NCBI RefSeq assembly: GCF_004345325.1
Contig: NZ_SLVJ01000006.1
Location: 1 to 64,000 of the forward strand
Length of the DNA: 64,000 nucleotides
Source: Acinetobacter calcoaceticus
Lineage (GTDB): Bacteria; Pseudomonadota; Gammaproteobacteria; Pseudomonadales; Moraxellaceae
Reading direction: 5' to 3'
In this document: positions 16,773 to 25,980 of the stretch, one piece after another
How positions within the stretch are numbered: position 1 is the stretch's first letter
Layout: every line of letters begins with the position of its first letter
Program-made: the position numbers and the translations under genes
Notes under the pieces: generated by a model
Told to the model about the DNA's origin: nothing
What the model saw: the letters and a program-made list of their open reading frames with translations, nothing else
Database searches by the model: none

Positions 16773-17243
16773 TTATGCTGGTATACGTAAGACTTGCCCT
16801 GGAAAGATATCATCAGCATTTTTTAATAATGGCTTGTTGGCTTCAAATATTTTATTGTACTGATTAGCATCACCATAATATTGCTTCGATATTTTAGAGA
16901 GGTTATCACCTGATTGTACGGTATAAAACTGACTTTCAGGTTCTGGGCTTGCTACGGTCATTTGATCATCCACTTGCCCTACGTGATCCACATTGCCTAC
17001 AGCCAATACAATTTTCTCTCGATCTGCTTGGCTCTGTGCCTCTCCCTTAACGGTCGCTAGGTCAGTGACCGTATTATAAGTCACCGATAGACCTTGGACT
17101 GGCAAGCCGAGACTAGAAACCAAGCCCAATAACTGATTGGCAATCTGTTGTGCCGATGGCTCAGCAGGGCTTGCTGGTGTTTGCTCAACTGCTGGCGCAG
17201 TATTCTTTTTACCAATGCCTTTTACAAAATCAAAAAGTCCCAT
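16773..17243 (-). CDS. kbp: LysM/BON domain protein (Kbp/YgaU-like potassium-binding protein)
   Basis: 156-aa cytoplasmic-type protein without a signal peptide. It has a short N-terminal MGLFDFVKGIGKK segment, a Pro/Ala-rich spacer, a BON domain (about 38-92, with LSVTYNTVTDLATVKGEA), then a LysM domain (about 105-155, FYTVQSGDNLSKISKQYYGD and ending GQVLRIPA). This architecture is that of E. coli Kbp (YgaU), a K+-binding protein needed at high external K+. Spacing and length agree with the family. It forms a single-gene unit. A tandem 23-bp repeat lies right after its stop. Confidence 0.9.
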   Translation of the reverse strand: MGLFDFVKGIGKKNTAPAVEQTPASPAEPSAQQIANQLLGLVSSLGLPVQGLSVTYNTVTDLATVKGEAQSQADREKIVLAVGNVDHVGQVDDQMTVASPEPESQFYTVQSGDNLSKISKQYYGDANQYNKIFEANKPLLKNADDIFPGQVLRIPA

Positions 17244-17448
17244 ATCTTTACTCCGTTGTTATGACTTCGATGGTTTTACTTAGAATGAATCATGATTAAA
17301 TGTATCAACGAATGCTTTTTTCGCTCTATTTTTATACGGAGCGCACACCACTTACAGAGTAACTATTGGTTATAGAAAAGTAATTATACGTAAGGCTGGA
17401 ATCTCAGGATTGATTATGTGATTAAGACCCAAATTTAGCCCATAAAAA

Positions 17449-17467
17449 AGCCACCAAAATGGTGGCT
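17449..17467 (-). terminator. Terminator of the fab/acp cluster
   Basis: AGCCACC and GGTGGCT pair around AAAAT. The minus strand continues with six T. It follows acpP. Confidence 0.85.
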
Positions 17468-17498
17468 AATTCAAAGCGAAGCTAATCAGCAATAATGC

Positions 17499-17735
17499 TT
17501 AAGCAAGCTTTTTAGAAACGTAGTCAATCGCAGATTGAACAGTTGTAATTTCATTTGAATCTTCATCAGGAATGGTGATATCAAAATCATTTTCAAAAGA
17601 CATTACAAGCTCTACTAGGTCAAGAGAGTCAGCACCTAAGTCATCCATGAAAGATGCTTCGTTTTTAATCTCTTCAGCTTTAATACCAAGTTGCTCTGCA
17701 ACTGCTTGCTTAATACGTAGTTCGATATCGCTCAC
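17499..17735 (-). CDS. acpP: Acyl carrier protein
   Basis: Carries acyl chains on a 4'-phosphopantetheine arm during fatty-acid synthesis. Ser37 in [11 protein letters not shown] is the attachment site. The start is the GTG at 17735, with AGGAG 7 bases upstream, giving 78 aa, the standard AcpP length, and the expected N-terminus [16 protein letters not shown]. An in-frame ATG 15 bases further upstream would add MRRIP and overlaps the Shine-Dalgarno, so it is rejected. It is last in the fabD-fabG-acpP unit, 85 bases after fabG, and is followed by a terminator. Confidence 0.97.
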   Translation of the reverse strand: MSDIELRIKQAVAEQLGIKAEEIKNEASFMDDLGADSLDLVELVMSFENDFDITIPDEDSNEITTVQSAIDYVSKKLA

Positions 17736-17819
17736 AGGAATTCTCCTCATTGCTTGTGGCGGCGTTTATTGCCGATAGTTTAATTGAATATTGATGTTTT
17801 TCATAGTTTACCCATCGCA

Positions 17820-18554
17820 TTAAGCCATGAATAAACCGCCGTTCACGTGTAAAACGCTGCCTGTGATATAACTGGCCTTGTCCGATGCCAAGAAACTGAC
17901 CGCATTGGCAATATCTTGGGGGTCACCGAATCGATTTAAAGCGACTTGATCACTCATTTTCTTACGAATATCTTCGTTTAATTGCTCAGTCATTTCTGTA
18001 GCAATAAAACCTGGGGCAATACAATTGACCGTAATCTGGCGACTGCCCATTTCCTTGGCAAGGCTGCGGCTAAATGCCTCAATCCCAGCTTTGGCTGCAG
18101 AGTAGTTGGCTTGACCCGGATTTGCAAAATGCGCAACCACAGAACTAATGTTAATAATGCGGCCAAAACGTGCTTTGGTCATACCTTTTAAAACACGTTT
18201 TGATAAGCGGAAAACCGCTTTCAAATGAATGTTTAAGATATCATCCCAATCTGCTTCTGACATACGCAGTAGTAAATTGTCCTTGGTGATCCCAGCATTG
18301 TTGACCAATACCATGACCGGCCCATACTGGGTCTCGATGTCCGTCACCAATGCATCAATCGCATCACCGTCACGTACATCTAATACTTTGCCTGCACCTT
18401 GATCTGCAAACTGTGTAGCGAGTTTTTCTGCACCACTTTCTGAAGTTGCGGTACCGACAACGAAATAACCGTCTAAAATGAGTTGCTGGGCAATTGACGC
18501 CCCAATTCCTCTACTTGCGCCGGTTACCAATGCAACCTTGCGTTCTTGTTTCAT
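17820..18554 (-). CDS. fabG: 3-oxoacyl-[ACP] reductase
   Basis: NADPH-dependent short-chain dehydrogenase that reduces 3-oxoacyl-ACP in the fatty-acid elongation cycle. The cofactor motif TGASRGIG is at 11-18, NNAG at 85-88, and the catalytic triad is Ser138, Tyr151, Lys155 in YSAAKAG. The 244-aa length equals E. coli FabG. The C-terminus YITGSVLHVNGGLFMA is typical. Its start overlaps the fabD stop by 4 bases, implying translational coupling. Confidence 0.97.
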   Translation of the reverse strand: MKQERKVALVTGASRGIGASIAQQLILDGYFVVGTATSESGAEKLATQFADQGAGKVLDVRDGDAIDALVTDIETQYGPVMVLVNNAGITKDNLLLRMSEADWDDILNIHLKAVFRLSKRVLKGMTKARFGRIINISSVVAHFANPGQANYSAAKAGIEAFSRSLAKEMGSRQITVNCIAPGFIATEMTEQLNEDIRKKMSDQVALNRFGDPQDIANAVSFLASDKASYITGSVLHVNGGLFMA

Positions 18555-19537
18555 GCAATTTTCCCTTCTGCTACTAATATGGCATTGAGTGCATCTTCTA
18601 TTCGACTTTGTGTGTCTATTGGAAAGGCTTTTTCAATATTGGGTAAACGTTTAGCTAAATTTGCCAACACATTACCTGGACCACACTCAACAACATATTG
18701 AATCTCATGTTGTTGAAGATATTGCATGGTCTTGGTCCATTGCACAGATTGATACAATTGTGCGGTCAAAGCACTGCGCAATTCCATCACATCTGTTGCC
18801 AATGCTGCGTTGACATTTTGTATTACAGGAATGCTTGGTAGCTCAATGGCCGTTTGTTCCAAAGCTTCAGCAAACTTTTCTGCAGCAGGCTTCATTAATG
18901 AACAATGTGAAGGCACAGAAACCGGTAAAGCAATGGCTTTTCCAGACAGTGACTTGGCTTGCGCCATGACTTCTTGAACCAATGCTGTGGTTCCAGCGAT
19001 CACCACTTGACCCTGTGCATTGTAATTAGCAGCCTCTACAGAACCCACACCTGCCGCAGTAACAGACTGGCATAACTCGACCACTTTGGCATCTTCGATC
19101 CCAAGGATCGCAGCCATAGCACCTTCGCCTGCTGGCACTGCGGTTTGCATCAACTTGCCACGTAAATGCACCAATTTCGCTGCATCACCCAATGACAAGG
19201 CATTTGCCGCCACCAAGGCGCTGTATTCGCCCAGTGAGTGTCCTGCAAAGTATTTAGGTGCTAAACCACCTAAATCCAACCAGAGTCGCCATAAAGCAAC
19301 ACTAGCAGTTAATAATACCGGTTGAGTATTGTGGGTTTGATCCAACCCTTCGCCACTCTGTGCAATCTGCCACAAGTCGAAACCGACCGCATCAGATGCT
19401 TCCTGAAATGTTTCTTGAATACCACTAAACTGTTCAGCCAGTTCAGCCAGCATTGCAACCTTTTGTGAACCTTGGCCTGGAAACAAAAATGCTGTTTTCG
19501 TGGCCTGAGCAACTTGATCGATTCGTTTCGCAGACAT
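18551..19537 (-). CDS. fabD: Malonyl-CoA:ACP transacylase
   Basis: Transfers malonyl from CoA to ACP. GQGSQ at 21-25 forms the oxyanion region, Ser101 in GHSLGEY is the nucleophile and His212 in VPSHCSLM the second catalytic residue. The start is the ATG at 19537, with AAGGGA 7 bases upstream, giving 328 aa. A terminator lies between rpmF and fabD, so fabD-fabG-acpP may have its own promoter or depend on readthrough. plsX and fabH, which sit between rpmF and fabD in E. coli, are absent here. Confidence 0.96.
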   Translation of the reverse strand: MSAKRIDQVAQATKTAFLFPGQGSQKVAMLAELAEQFSGIQETFQEASDAVGFDLWQIAQSGEGLDQTHNTQPVLLTASVALWRLWLDLGGLAPKYFAGHSLGEYSALVAANALSLGDAAKLVHLRGKLMQTAVPAGEGAMAAILGIEDAKVVELCQSVTAAGVGSVEAANYNAQGQVVIAGTTALVQEVMAQAKSLSGKAIALPVSVPSHCSLMKPAAEKFAEALEQTAIELPSIPVIQNVNAALATDVMELRSALTAQLYQSVQWTKTMQYLQQHEIQYVVECGPGNVLANLAKRLPNIEKAFPIDTQSRIEDALNAILVAEGKIA

Positions 19538-19629
19538 ATAAAGTCCCTTCAATATTTCTAATATCGTTTCCGATGCGGAAATTTAACATGGAATAGAAAC
19601 GATTTTAATTGCTAAATACAACAAAAAAA

Positions 19630-19645
19630 GGGAGCTTTCGCTCCC
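19630..19645 (-). terminator. Terminator or attenuator between rpmF and fabD
   Basis: GGGAGC and GCTCCC pair around TTTC. On the minus strand they are followed by seven T. It lies 37 bases past the rpmF stop and could stop most rpmF transcripts. Confidence 0.8.
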
Positions 19646-19681
19646 CTCTTTTCACTAAGCCTAAGCTTATTGCATCAACAA

Positions 19682-19867
19682 TTATTCAGCATCTGCTGCT
19701 TTAGCGAACAATTGACGACCACGGTAGAAACCGTCTTTAGTCACGTGGTGACGACGATGAGTTTCACCAGTAGCTTGGTCTACAGTTAATGCATTCTCGG
19801 TTAAAGCGTCATGTGAACGGCGCATGTCACGGCGAGAGCGACTTTTACGGTTTTGCTGAACGGCCAT
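19682..19867 (-). CDS. rpmF: 50S ribosomal protein L32
   Basis: 61-aa basic ribosomal protein. The N-terminal [26 protein letters not shown] sequence and [16 protein letters not shown] are the conserved L32 pattern. It follows the yceD gene after 77 bases, the classic yceD-rpmF pair of proteobacteria. A terminator lies downstream. Confidence 0.97.
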
Positions 19868-19944
19868 GATGGCTCCTTACAAATCGAAAAAATGGATCAG
19901 AACAAAATGAGTTGTTTTAACTGGGCGATAGTATATCACAATCG

Positions 19945-20502
19945 TCAGTTAAGTTTACCTTTCAAACTTGCCAAAACATCAAACGGGTTATCCCGTTTTT
20001 CTTCGACAATTTCTTCCTCGACGGGCTGGTGTTTGTGTTCGCAAACATCATGCTTCGGCGATAAAGGCATCAACAATAATAATTCATCTTCTATCAATGA
20101 GAGTAAATTGACAGTCGCAGGTGTAGAAAAATCACCTTTGGTTGTCGCTTCACTTTCACCTAAGACGATGAAATCAGCATCCTCATCCAAGCGCTCTATC
20201 AGTGATTCATCATCCACTAGCGCTAAATGAAAATCTGAAGCGAGAGCTATTTCAACAGATTCCAAACAACGTTGGCACTCCATTGGAACTCTCGCTTCAA
20301 CATGACCATCTAACCATACGATACGATGATACGTATCCATTGATAGCTTACAGTCTATTTGCATCACTTGAGATTCAAGAGATCCAAAAGCTTCACGGGC
20401 AGTGCGAGCAAAACTAGACAAGGGCAGAGTTCCTGACCATGAAAAGCCTTGTTCAGCCCATTTAAACGGCTCTATCTGTGCCGGAAAGGTATTTGCTGAC
20501 AT
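19945..20502 (-). CDS. yceD: YceD family (DUF177) protein, 23S rRNA accumulation protein
   Basis: 185-aa soluble protein of the DUF177 family, which in many bacteria and plastids helps accumulate 23S rRNA precursor and large subunits. The signature MECQRCLESVEI (about 104-115) is present, and a further Cys/His group, DVCEHKHQP, lies near the C-terminus; these Cys residues may bind zinc. It lies directly upstream of rpmF, the conserved gene order. The region upstream contains the divergent promoter shared with epmC. Confidence 0.9.
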   Translation of the reverse strand: MSANTFPAQIEPFKWAEQGFSWSGTLPLSSFARTAREAFGSLESQVMQIDCKLSMDTYHRIVWLDGHVEARVPMECQRCLESVEIALASDFHLALVDDESLIERLDEDADFIVLGESEATTKGDFSTPATVNLLSLIEDELLLLMPLSPKHDVCEHKHQPVEEEIVEEKRDNPFDVLASLKGKLN

Positions 20503-20599
20503 AATTAAGGCGGCAATTCTACAAATTCATGGCTATTCTGTCAAAGATTAAGATACAATTTTGTACTTATTTAGACAGATCTATTGGGTAATTCGAGTC

Positions 20600-21262
20600 A
20601 TGCATCTGTTGCACAAGCAACCTGAAGTCACAACACCAACTGTAAGTATTCCACTTTGCACTAAAAATTCTGTGCTGAATCGATTTAAAACACAAAATAC
20701 ACTGTGGTCGAATCAAAAAGCAGAATCACAAAAAGTTGACTGGCTTATTTTACACTTTAATCAATGGTTTTCATACTCAAATGTCACATTGGTTCGCGGT
20801 AATTTTGAACCTGAGTATTTTCCAGCGCAAAATGAGCAACCTGCACGGATTCAATTTGCACATGGTTTTTTCAATAGTGCCCTGCATGAAATCAGCCATT
20901 GGTGCATTGCAGGTCAACAACGACGGGGCTTAGCCGATTTGGGCTACTGGTATGCACCCGATGGTCGTAGTGAAGAACAACAGGCATTATTTGAACAAGT
21001 TGAGGTCAAACCTCAGGCGATCGAATGGTTATTTGCACAGGCCTTTGGACTTAAGTTTCGTGTTTCTCTGGATAATTTAACCGGAGAAGGTGGCAATGGT
21101 ACGCAATTTAAAGACCATGTTTTTGCTCAAGTGCAGCAGTATTTTGCCGCGACGGCCAAACTCCCCATCGATGCTCAATACTTCATCCATCAAATCTGCG
21201 CTTGTACTCGCGACGGAAATCCTTTATACAGTCATGAATTTAGACGTGAAATGTTAGATTAA
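20600..21262 (+). CDS. epmC: Elongation factor P hydroxylase
   Basis: EpmC (YfcM) hydroxylates the beta-lysyl-lysine of elongation factor P, the last step of the EpmA/EpmB/EpmC modification. Evidence is the conserved core with FAHGFFNSALHEISHWCIAG, where HEISHW supplies metal-ligand histidines, then RRGLADLGYWYAPDGR, EVKPQAIEWLF and LTGEGGNGTQFKDHVF. The ATG at 20600 gives 220 aa with a longer, poorly conserved N-terminus; Shine-Dalgarno support is weak. It is divergent from yceD. The genes for EpmA, EpmB and EF-P are not in this window. Confidence 0.9.
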   Translation: MHLLHKQPEVTTPTVSIPLCTKNSVLNRFKTQNTLWSNQKAESQKVDWLILHFNQWFSYSNVTLVRGNFEPEYFPAQNEQPARIQFAHGFFNSALHEISHWCIAGQQRRGLADLGYWYAPDGRSEEQQALFEQVEVKPQAIEWLFAQAFGLKFRVSLDNLTGEGGNGTQFKDHVFAQVQQYFAATAKLPIDAQYFIHQICACTRDGNPLYSHEFRREMLD

Positions 21263-21418
21263 CCGCTCCATTTTAATCGCATCACTGAGTCGAAGAATTT
21301 GGTCTAAGCATTTTTTTATGATCATGCGTCTAATTTTTTGCATCTAGATCCAGCCTAGCGCCAGATCTCTCGCAGCAAGCTCAACCCAAAACTTTGGATC
21401 AGCTTCAGGAGAATAATA

Positions 21419-22036
21419 ATGTTACATTTAAGAATACATCCTGATAACCCACAACCACGCTTAATTAGCCAAGCGGTCGAACGTATTCGCGCGGGTGATG
21501 TTGTGGTCTACCCGACAGATGCGGCCTATGCCATTGGCTGCCAGATCGGAAATAAATCTGCGATGGAACGGATTGCACAAATTCGTGGCCTCGGGCCAAA
21601 GCATCAATATGCCATTATCTGTGCCGATCTATCTGATATTGCAACCTATGCCAAAGTAGACAATGCCATGTATCGCCTACTCAAAGCCAATACCCCAGCT
21701 GTCACCACCTATATCTTGCCTGCGACCAGTGAAGTTCCACGGCGACTGATGCATGCCAAGAAAAAAACCATTGGCCTGCGCGTGCCAAGCAACTTGATCT
21801 GCCAAATGTTACTCCAAGAACTTGGTGAACCGCTGCTGACCAGTACCTTAATCTTACCGACCCAAGAGCTTCCGCTCGATGATCCCTATGAGATTGAACA
21901 ACAACTTGAAAAGCGTATCGATGTCTTTATCGATAGCGGTTTAGGGACTTTGACCAGTACCAGCATTGTCGATCTATCCGGTCCTCAGCCTAGCGTGATT
22001 CGTCGTGGCGTTGGTGATGTCAGTGCATTTGAATAA
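21419..22036 (+). CDS. YciO/Sua5/YrdC family protein
   Basis: 205-aa protein with the YrdC fold. VYPTDAAYAIGCQIGN is the nucleotide/carbonate-binding signature and LRVPSN another. In the family, YrdC/TsaC makes threonylcarbamoyl-AMP for tRNA t6A, and YciO is a paralogue with weak or unknown activity. The sequence here (MLHLRIHPDNPQPRLISQAV start, GPKHQYAIICADLSDIATYA) resembles YciO more than TsaC. AGGAG is well placed before the ATG at 21419. It stands alone between epmC and a convergent methyltransferase gene. Confidence 0.85.
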   Translation: MLHLRIHPDNPQPRLISQAVERIRAGDVVVYPTDAAYAIGCQIGNKSAMERIAQIRGLGPKHQYAIICADLSDIATYAKVDNAMYRLLKANTPAVTTYILPATSEVPRRLMHAKKKTIGLRVPSNLICQMLLQELGEPLLTSTLILPTQELPLDDPYEIEQQLEKRIDVFIDSGLGTLTSTSIVDLSGPQPSVIRRGVGDVSAFE

Positions 22037-22055
22037 ATAATCACTCATAAAAAAA

Positions 22056-22105
22056 CAAGACCTTAAGTATTCAACGCACACTAAAGCGATGGCATTAAGG
22101 TCTTG
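22056..22105 (-). terminator. Terminator of methyltransferase gene
   Basis: CAAGACCTTAA (22056-22066) pairs perfectly with TTAAGGTCTTG (22095-22105) across a 28-base loop. The minus strand continues with seven T. Confidence 0.75.
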
Positions 22106-22125
22106 CTATTGTTCACATCAAACGA

Positions 22126-23685
22126 TTACTCAGCAAAGAACTTTAATTGCTGCGCAATCTGAATGGTTTCATTATTTAAGAACGTCGTGACGGTCTTGCT
22201 AATGGCCTTCAGACTCAATTGACGATCAGAAATTTGCTCGCCTTTTTCATCACAGACCCACCAGGTTAACTCATCTAGCACCTGTTGCATAAAGGCTGCG
22301 ATATCCGTTGCTTCATGATGACCTTCAACAAAATAAGCCAAATAAAACAGCTGTTCAAAGTGACTGACGGGCACACCGATTCCTGTTAATGGGCTAATCA
22401 GTACCGCATAATTTGAATGAAACTTTGCTTGATTGATCAAGTGAAGATTCATCACTTGAGACTTGTGATATAGGCTTTTAGCCGTTTCTAAATTTTGGCA
22501 AGGCTGAGCATAACCCAAATGGCAGAGTACGATCAGTGAATTGAGGATCTGAGCATAATCAAGCTCAGGCAAAGCAGTTTCAAGTTCCCGAATCGTTAAT
22601 GGCCGATATTTAGCAGTATCAAACTGCTTACCAATGGCATCATAAATCTCTTCAATCAGATTAAAACTCCCCAATATACCAACAATGGTCTTTGGAATAC
22701 TTTTTGCAGATTTCAGCATGACAAATGGAACTTCACGTAAGCGTTCCTTCATTTGCAAAGGGGTCAATAGGTTATTACCGCGGATGAATAAATCTCTACG
22801 GAACTGATTTGAAGTAAAATAATCTCGACATTGTTCTTTAAAGACCGGATGATCAATTGAATTTAAAAAGTGTTGCTGTTCATCTGTAAAGTGTATTTTG
22901 TCTAAATGCCCCATCAAATCAGTCGAACCCGCGAAGCTCAGCTTGATGTCTTCAAATAGACGCACGATCTGTTGAAAGGAAAAACACTGCCAATCTTGAT
23001 TGAGATATTCATGGATCAAATAGTTTGGATTTTTTTCTTTTAAGTCCCGTACTCTAGCCAAGGCTTGTGGGTTTTGCTGTGCAAACAGTGGATTTTGCTG
23101 CAACAATTGTTCACTAAAATTTAAAGCATCATTGACCTTTTGCACTGGATTGTGGCTTTTGCTATTAAATTTAAAATAACTATAAAACAACTCACGTATC
23201 GGCATGCTGGCTGCCCAACCGGTTACGCAGTTATAACTGATATAGACGATCCCGCTTGGCTTAAGATAATGTCGGATAAATTTCAAGATAATCAACTGAT
23301 TTTCATAACTAATCCAGCTCCATATCCCATGTAAACTAATCGAATCAAATTGTGGCAAGTCCGATCGATTCAGCAACTCTTCAAAACTATCATCAAAAAA
23401 ATGATGTTCATTCTCAACCAAACCTGCGAGTTGATTGGCATGTGCTGCATGTGCCGGATTGAAATCTGTTCCCCAGTAAATCCCCTCAGTTGAGGCTGAA
23501 TGTACATTGATACTCACCCCTTGGCCAAATCCTAACTCGCAATGTGTATGCGTCTCACTCGGTGGTGCACAATCTACACCATTGAGCAATAAACAAAAGC
23601 GCTGATAATTCGGACTCAGATCGCGGTAATAACCGTAGGTGTAATTTACTTCTGTTTGATAACCATTGGTCCATGTGGTATTCAT
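22126..23685 (-). CDS. SAM-dependent methyltransferase with methyltransferase regulatory domain
   Basis: 519-aa cytoplasmic protein. The N-terminal half is a class I methyltransferase: CELGFGQGVSINVHS is motif I, WGTDFNPAHAAHA carries the acidic residue that binds SAM ribose, and SISLHGIWSWISYENQ and LKPSGIVYISYNCVTGW follow. The next region, with LFYSYFK and YLIHEYLNQDWQCF, matches the methyltransferase regulatory domain also found in rickettsial protein lysine methyltransferases. The C-terminal third is helical and unassigned. GGCGGGA precedes the start ATG. It is a single-gene unit. The target (protein lysines or a glycan) cannot be told from sequence. Confidence 0.82.
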   Translation of the reverse strand: MNTTWTNGYQTEVNYTYGYYRDLSPNYQRFCLLLNGVDCAPPSETHTHCELGFGQGVSINVHSASTEGIYWGTDFNPAHAAHANQLAGLVENEHHFFDDSFEELLNRSDLPQFDSISLHGIWSWISYENQLIILKFIRHYLKPSGIVYISYNCVTGWAASMPIRELFYSYFKFNSKSHNPVQKVNDALNFSEQLLQQNPLFAQQNPQALARVRDLKEKNPNYLIHEYLNQDWQCFSFQQIVRLFEDIKLSFAGSTDLMGHLDKIHFTDEQQHFLNSIDHPVFKEQCRDYFTSNQFRRDLFIRGNNLLTPLQMKERLREVPFVMLKSAKSIPKTIVGILGSFNLIEEIYDAIGKQFDTAKYRPLTIRELETALPELDYAQILNSLIVLCHLGYAQPCQNLETAKSLYHKSQVMNLHLINQAKFHSNYAVLISPLTGIGVPVSHFEQLFYLAYFVEGHHEATDIAAFMQQVLDELTWWVCDEKGEQISDRQLSLKAISKTVTTFLNNETIQIAQQLKFFAE

Positions 23686-24091
23686 TTTCCCGCCTTTATA
23701 AACCGTACTTTACAATGCCTGCAAAGTGTAAAAATTAATAAACAATAATATGAACTACTCTATATTTTTATACTTAAATCAATAAAATACGTAGTCTTCA
23801 AATTTTATAAACTTATTATCCTATTTATTCAATCCAAATTTATTTGAAGTCACAATATTTTGAACAAGCTCATCATCTACTGCAAAATGAGTACAATTCG
23901 TTCAATCCCAACAACACTAAAAGAAAGAAAATGATATCAACAACACATAAATGATGCCCCGCATCCAGTCAGGGCCATCATCTATGAACTCAAAATCTAG
24001 TATTTACTTGGGTTACAATTTGAATCTCTCCCTTCAACTTAAGTATTAAACCTAAGCAATAGAATCTAAGCATTGAAATGCTATTTTGGGT
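23686..24091. other. Intergenic region, nothing recognised
   Basis: 406 AT-rich bases. The only structure seen is an imperfect hairpin at about 23951-23981 (ATGATG-CCCC with GGG-CCATCAT) without a T run. The methyltransferase promoter should be in the left part. Confidence 0.4.
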
Positions 24092-24829
24092 TTATTTGTT
24101 GGATCTGTACAAGGCCACAAAATCATTTAAGCGGATTTTTTGTTGGCCTTTGTCATCAAAGTTGTCTGGCGCTAACCATGACGCATAAGCTTGCTGCAGT
24201 TGTGGCCATTCTTCATCAAGGATCGAAAACCATGCTGTATTGCGATTACGCCCTTTGGCGATACGGTCTTGGCGAAATGTTCCTTCGTACTCAAAACCAT
24301 AACGCAATGCAGCGCGATAAGAGGGTTGATTTAAAGCATCGCATTTCCATTCTACACGGCGGAAGCCTTGATCAAAGCAACTTTTCAAGAGTAAATAGAT
24401 ACACGCGGTAGAGGCTGTGGATTGTTTCATTTGTGCAGAGAAATAGACATTACCGATTTCAATGGCTCGATGATCAGGACGCGGATTGAGTAAGGCCACC
24501 CACCCGACCAAACGTTGATTGACCTCAATGAGGTAATGCGTCGAACCTGCAAAGTTAAAATTATCTTTGAGTTTCTGAGCCAGTTGCACTTGCTCACTAA
24601 AGCCCGTATAGGGCAGATAAGTCCAACAACTTAAATCTGGTTCTGCTGCAACACAGGCCCACAGTTGCTCAATATCCTGTTGCTGTAGTGTCGCTGCAGT
24701 CAGATGATTGAGTCGCACATGCGCTGAGTTAAGAGCTTGTGCTTGATATTCGCTACGCAGATGAGGCAGCACAGCAATCCCAATGCTTTGATCAAATTCA
24801 TTCAGTTGTGTTTTTAGGTGGCTTTTCAT
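24092..24829 (-). CDS. GNAT N-acetyltransferase, RimJ/RimL type
   Basis: 245-aa acetyltransferase of the RimJ/RimL group. VRLNHLTAATLQQQDIEQLWACV opens the domain, VGWVALLNPRPDHRAIEIGNVYFSAQMKQSTASTACIYLLL is the acetyl-CoA-binding core strand and helix, and RRVEWKCDALNQPSYRAALRYGFEYEGTFR is the common C-terminal signature of this group. RimJ/RimL proteins acetylate N-termini of ribosomal proteins, but many relatives act on small molecules. The ATG at 24829 is used; the Shine-Dalgarno is weak and an upstream TTG at 24838 is possible. Partner genes give no hint of its substrate. Confidence 0.82.
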   Translation of the reverse strand: MKSHLKTQLNEFDQSIGIAVLPHLRSEYQAQALNSAHVRLNHLTAATLQQQDIEQLWACVAAEPDLSCWTYLPYTGFSEQVQLAQKLKDNFNFAGSTHYLIEVNQRLVGWVALLNPRPDHRAIEIGNVYFSAQMKQSTASTACIYLLLKSCFDQGFRRVEWKCDALNQPSYRAALRYGFEYEGTFRQDRIAKGRNRNTAWFSILDEEWPQLQQAYASWLAPDNFDDKGQQKIRLNDFVALYRSNK

Positions 24830-25188
24830 CTCAGTCAAACTCGCATTGTTGCAACGTTAAGGTAGACACTGCTGCTAGATCGACATTATTAATGTCACAT
24901 TAAGAGTCTTCCATTAGCAGTTGATCATTCATTTCAAGAATCAGCTTAAAACAAGACTTTAAATCACAAAAAGTAATATTCCTTCAGTTTTTTGCGCTTT
25001 TTTTACATATTTGTATCTTTAGTAATTTATTCAACAGTTTTTTTACATTAGAATAAACACAATTCCTATTTGTGCTTTTCGACGCTCCTCAATCTGCAGT
25101 GACTGAGCAGATATTTTTCTATTCAATAAGTAAATGTTCGAATTGGCATAAACATGCTTTATACATTCGACTGGCTAAAACAACAGTA
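24830..25188. other. Intergenic region upstream of scpA
   Basis: 359 bases, very AT-rich, with T runs at about 24998-25005 and 25037-25045. It should contain the divergent promoters of the GNAT gene and of scpAB. No operator is recognised. An in-frame GTG at 25072 could extend ScpA by 39 residues, but that extension has no ScpA-like sequence. Confidence 0.4.
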
Positions 25189-25980
25189 ATGACCCAAGTA
25201 ATCCAGAACACCGTGGACCACTTGCCGCACATCCGCGTATTAGATGAATGGCAAGAATCCGTTCCAGAGGATCTTTATATTCCTCCAGCAGCATTCGAAA
25301 TTTTGCTTGATCATTTCGAAGGACCGCTCGACTTTCTGATTTACTTAATCCAAAAAAATGGTTTCGACCTGATCCAACTCGATATCGCCCCGATTGCGGC
25401 ACAATACTTGTCCTATATCGACAACATGAAATCACTCAACATCGAATTAACTGCAGACTATATGGTCATGGCTGCACTCTTGGCCGATCTCAAGTCTAGA
25501 CTGTTGCTGCCCAAGCCCAAAAACCTACATATCGAAAAAGATCCGAAACAAGAGTTGATCGATCGCCTCGAAACCTATTTAAAAATAAAAAAAGCCGCTG
25601 AACGGCTCGGGCAAATGCCCATCCTAGATCGAGATACCTTTGATACCCATATTCTGATTGGCGACATGCAGCAGCTCAATGAAGGCTATGCCATCGATCA
25701 ACTGCGTGATGCCATGCTGTGCATCTTTAACCGCCCCGAACCTGTCGTGCATAAGATTGAGCAAGAACCGGTGCTGTTAGAAGAGCGTATCCAATATATT
25801 CAACATTTACTGCGCCATGGCGATACTTTGAGCTTTGGCTTATTACTCAAACCAAGCCAAGGTCGCTTGGGTATGGTGGTGACATTTATGGCCATCTTAG
25901 AGCTGACCCGCCAACAAAAAGTAAATATTGTTGCCACAGGAATCGAAGCACCTTTGAGCATTCAAGGAGCGATTGTATGA
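25189..25980 (+). CDS. scpA: Segregation and condensation protein A (kleisin)
   Basis: ScpA bridges the two heads of the Smc dimer and binds ScpB, forming the bacterial condensin. The conserved N-terminal part, HFEGPLDFLIYLIQ, and MAALLADLKSRLLLPKP are kleisin signatures, and a short winged-helix C-terminus (about 210-263) ends in LELTRQQKVNIVATG. The chosen ATG at 25189 gives 263 aa; no strong Shine-Dalgarno is visible. The stop overlaps the scpB start by 4 bases. The smc gene is 15 kb away in the same window. Confidence 0.93.
   Translation: MTQVIQNTVDHLPHIRVLDEWQESVPEDLYIPPAAFEILLDHFEGPLDFLIYLIQKNGFDLIQLDIAPIAAQYLSYIDNMKSLNIELTADYMVMAALLADLKSRLLLPKPKNLHIEKDPKQELIDRLETYLKIKKAAERLGQMPILDRDTFDTHILIGDMQQLNEGYAIDQLRDAMLCIFNRPEPVVHKIEQEPVLLEERIQYIQHLLRHGDTLSFGLLLKPSQGRLGMVVTFMAILELTRQQKVNIVATGIEAPLSIQGAIV

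Noticed and set aside
17736..17750. Upstream ATG adding five residues to acyl carrier protein
   Set aside because: The extra residues are not part of any acyl carrier protein, and the ATG overlaps the Shine-Dalgarno of the GTG start.
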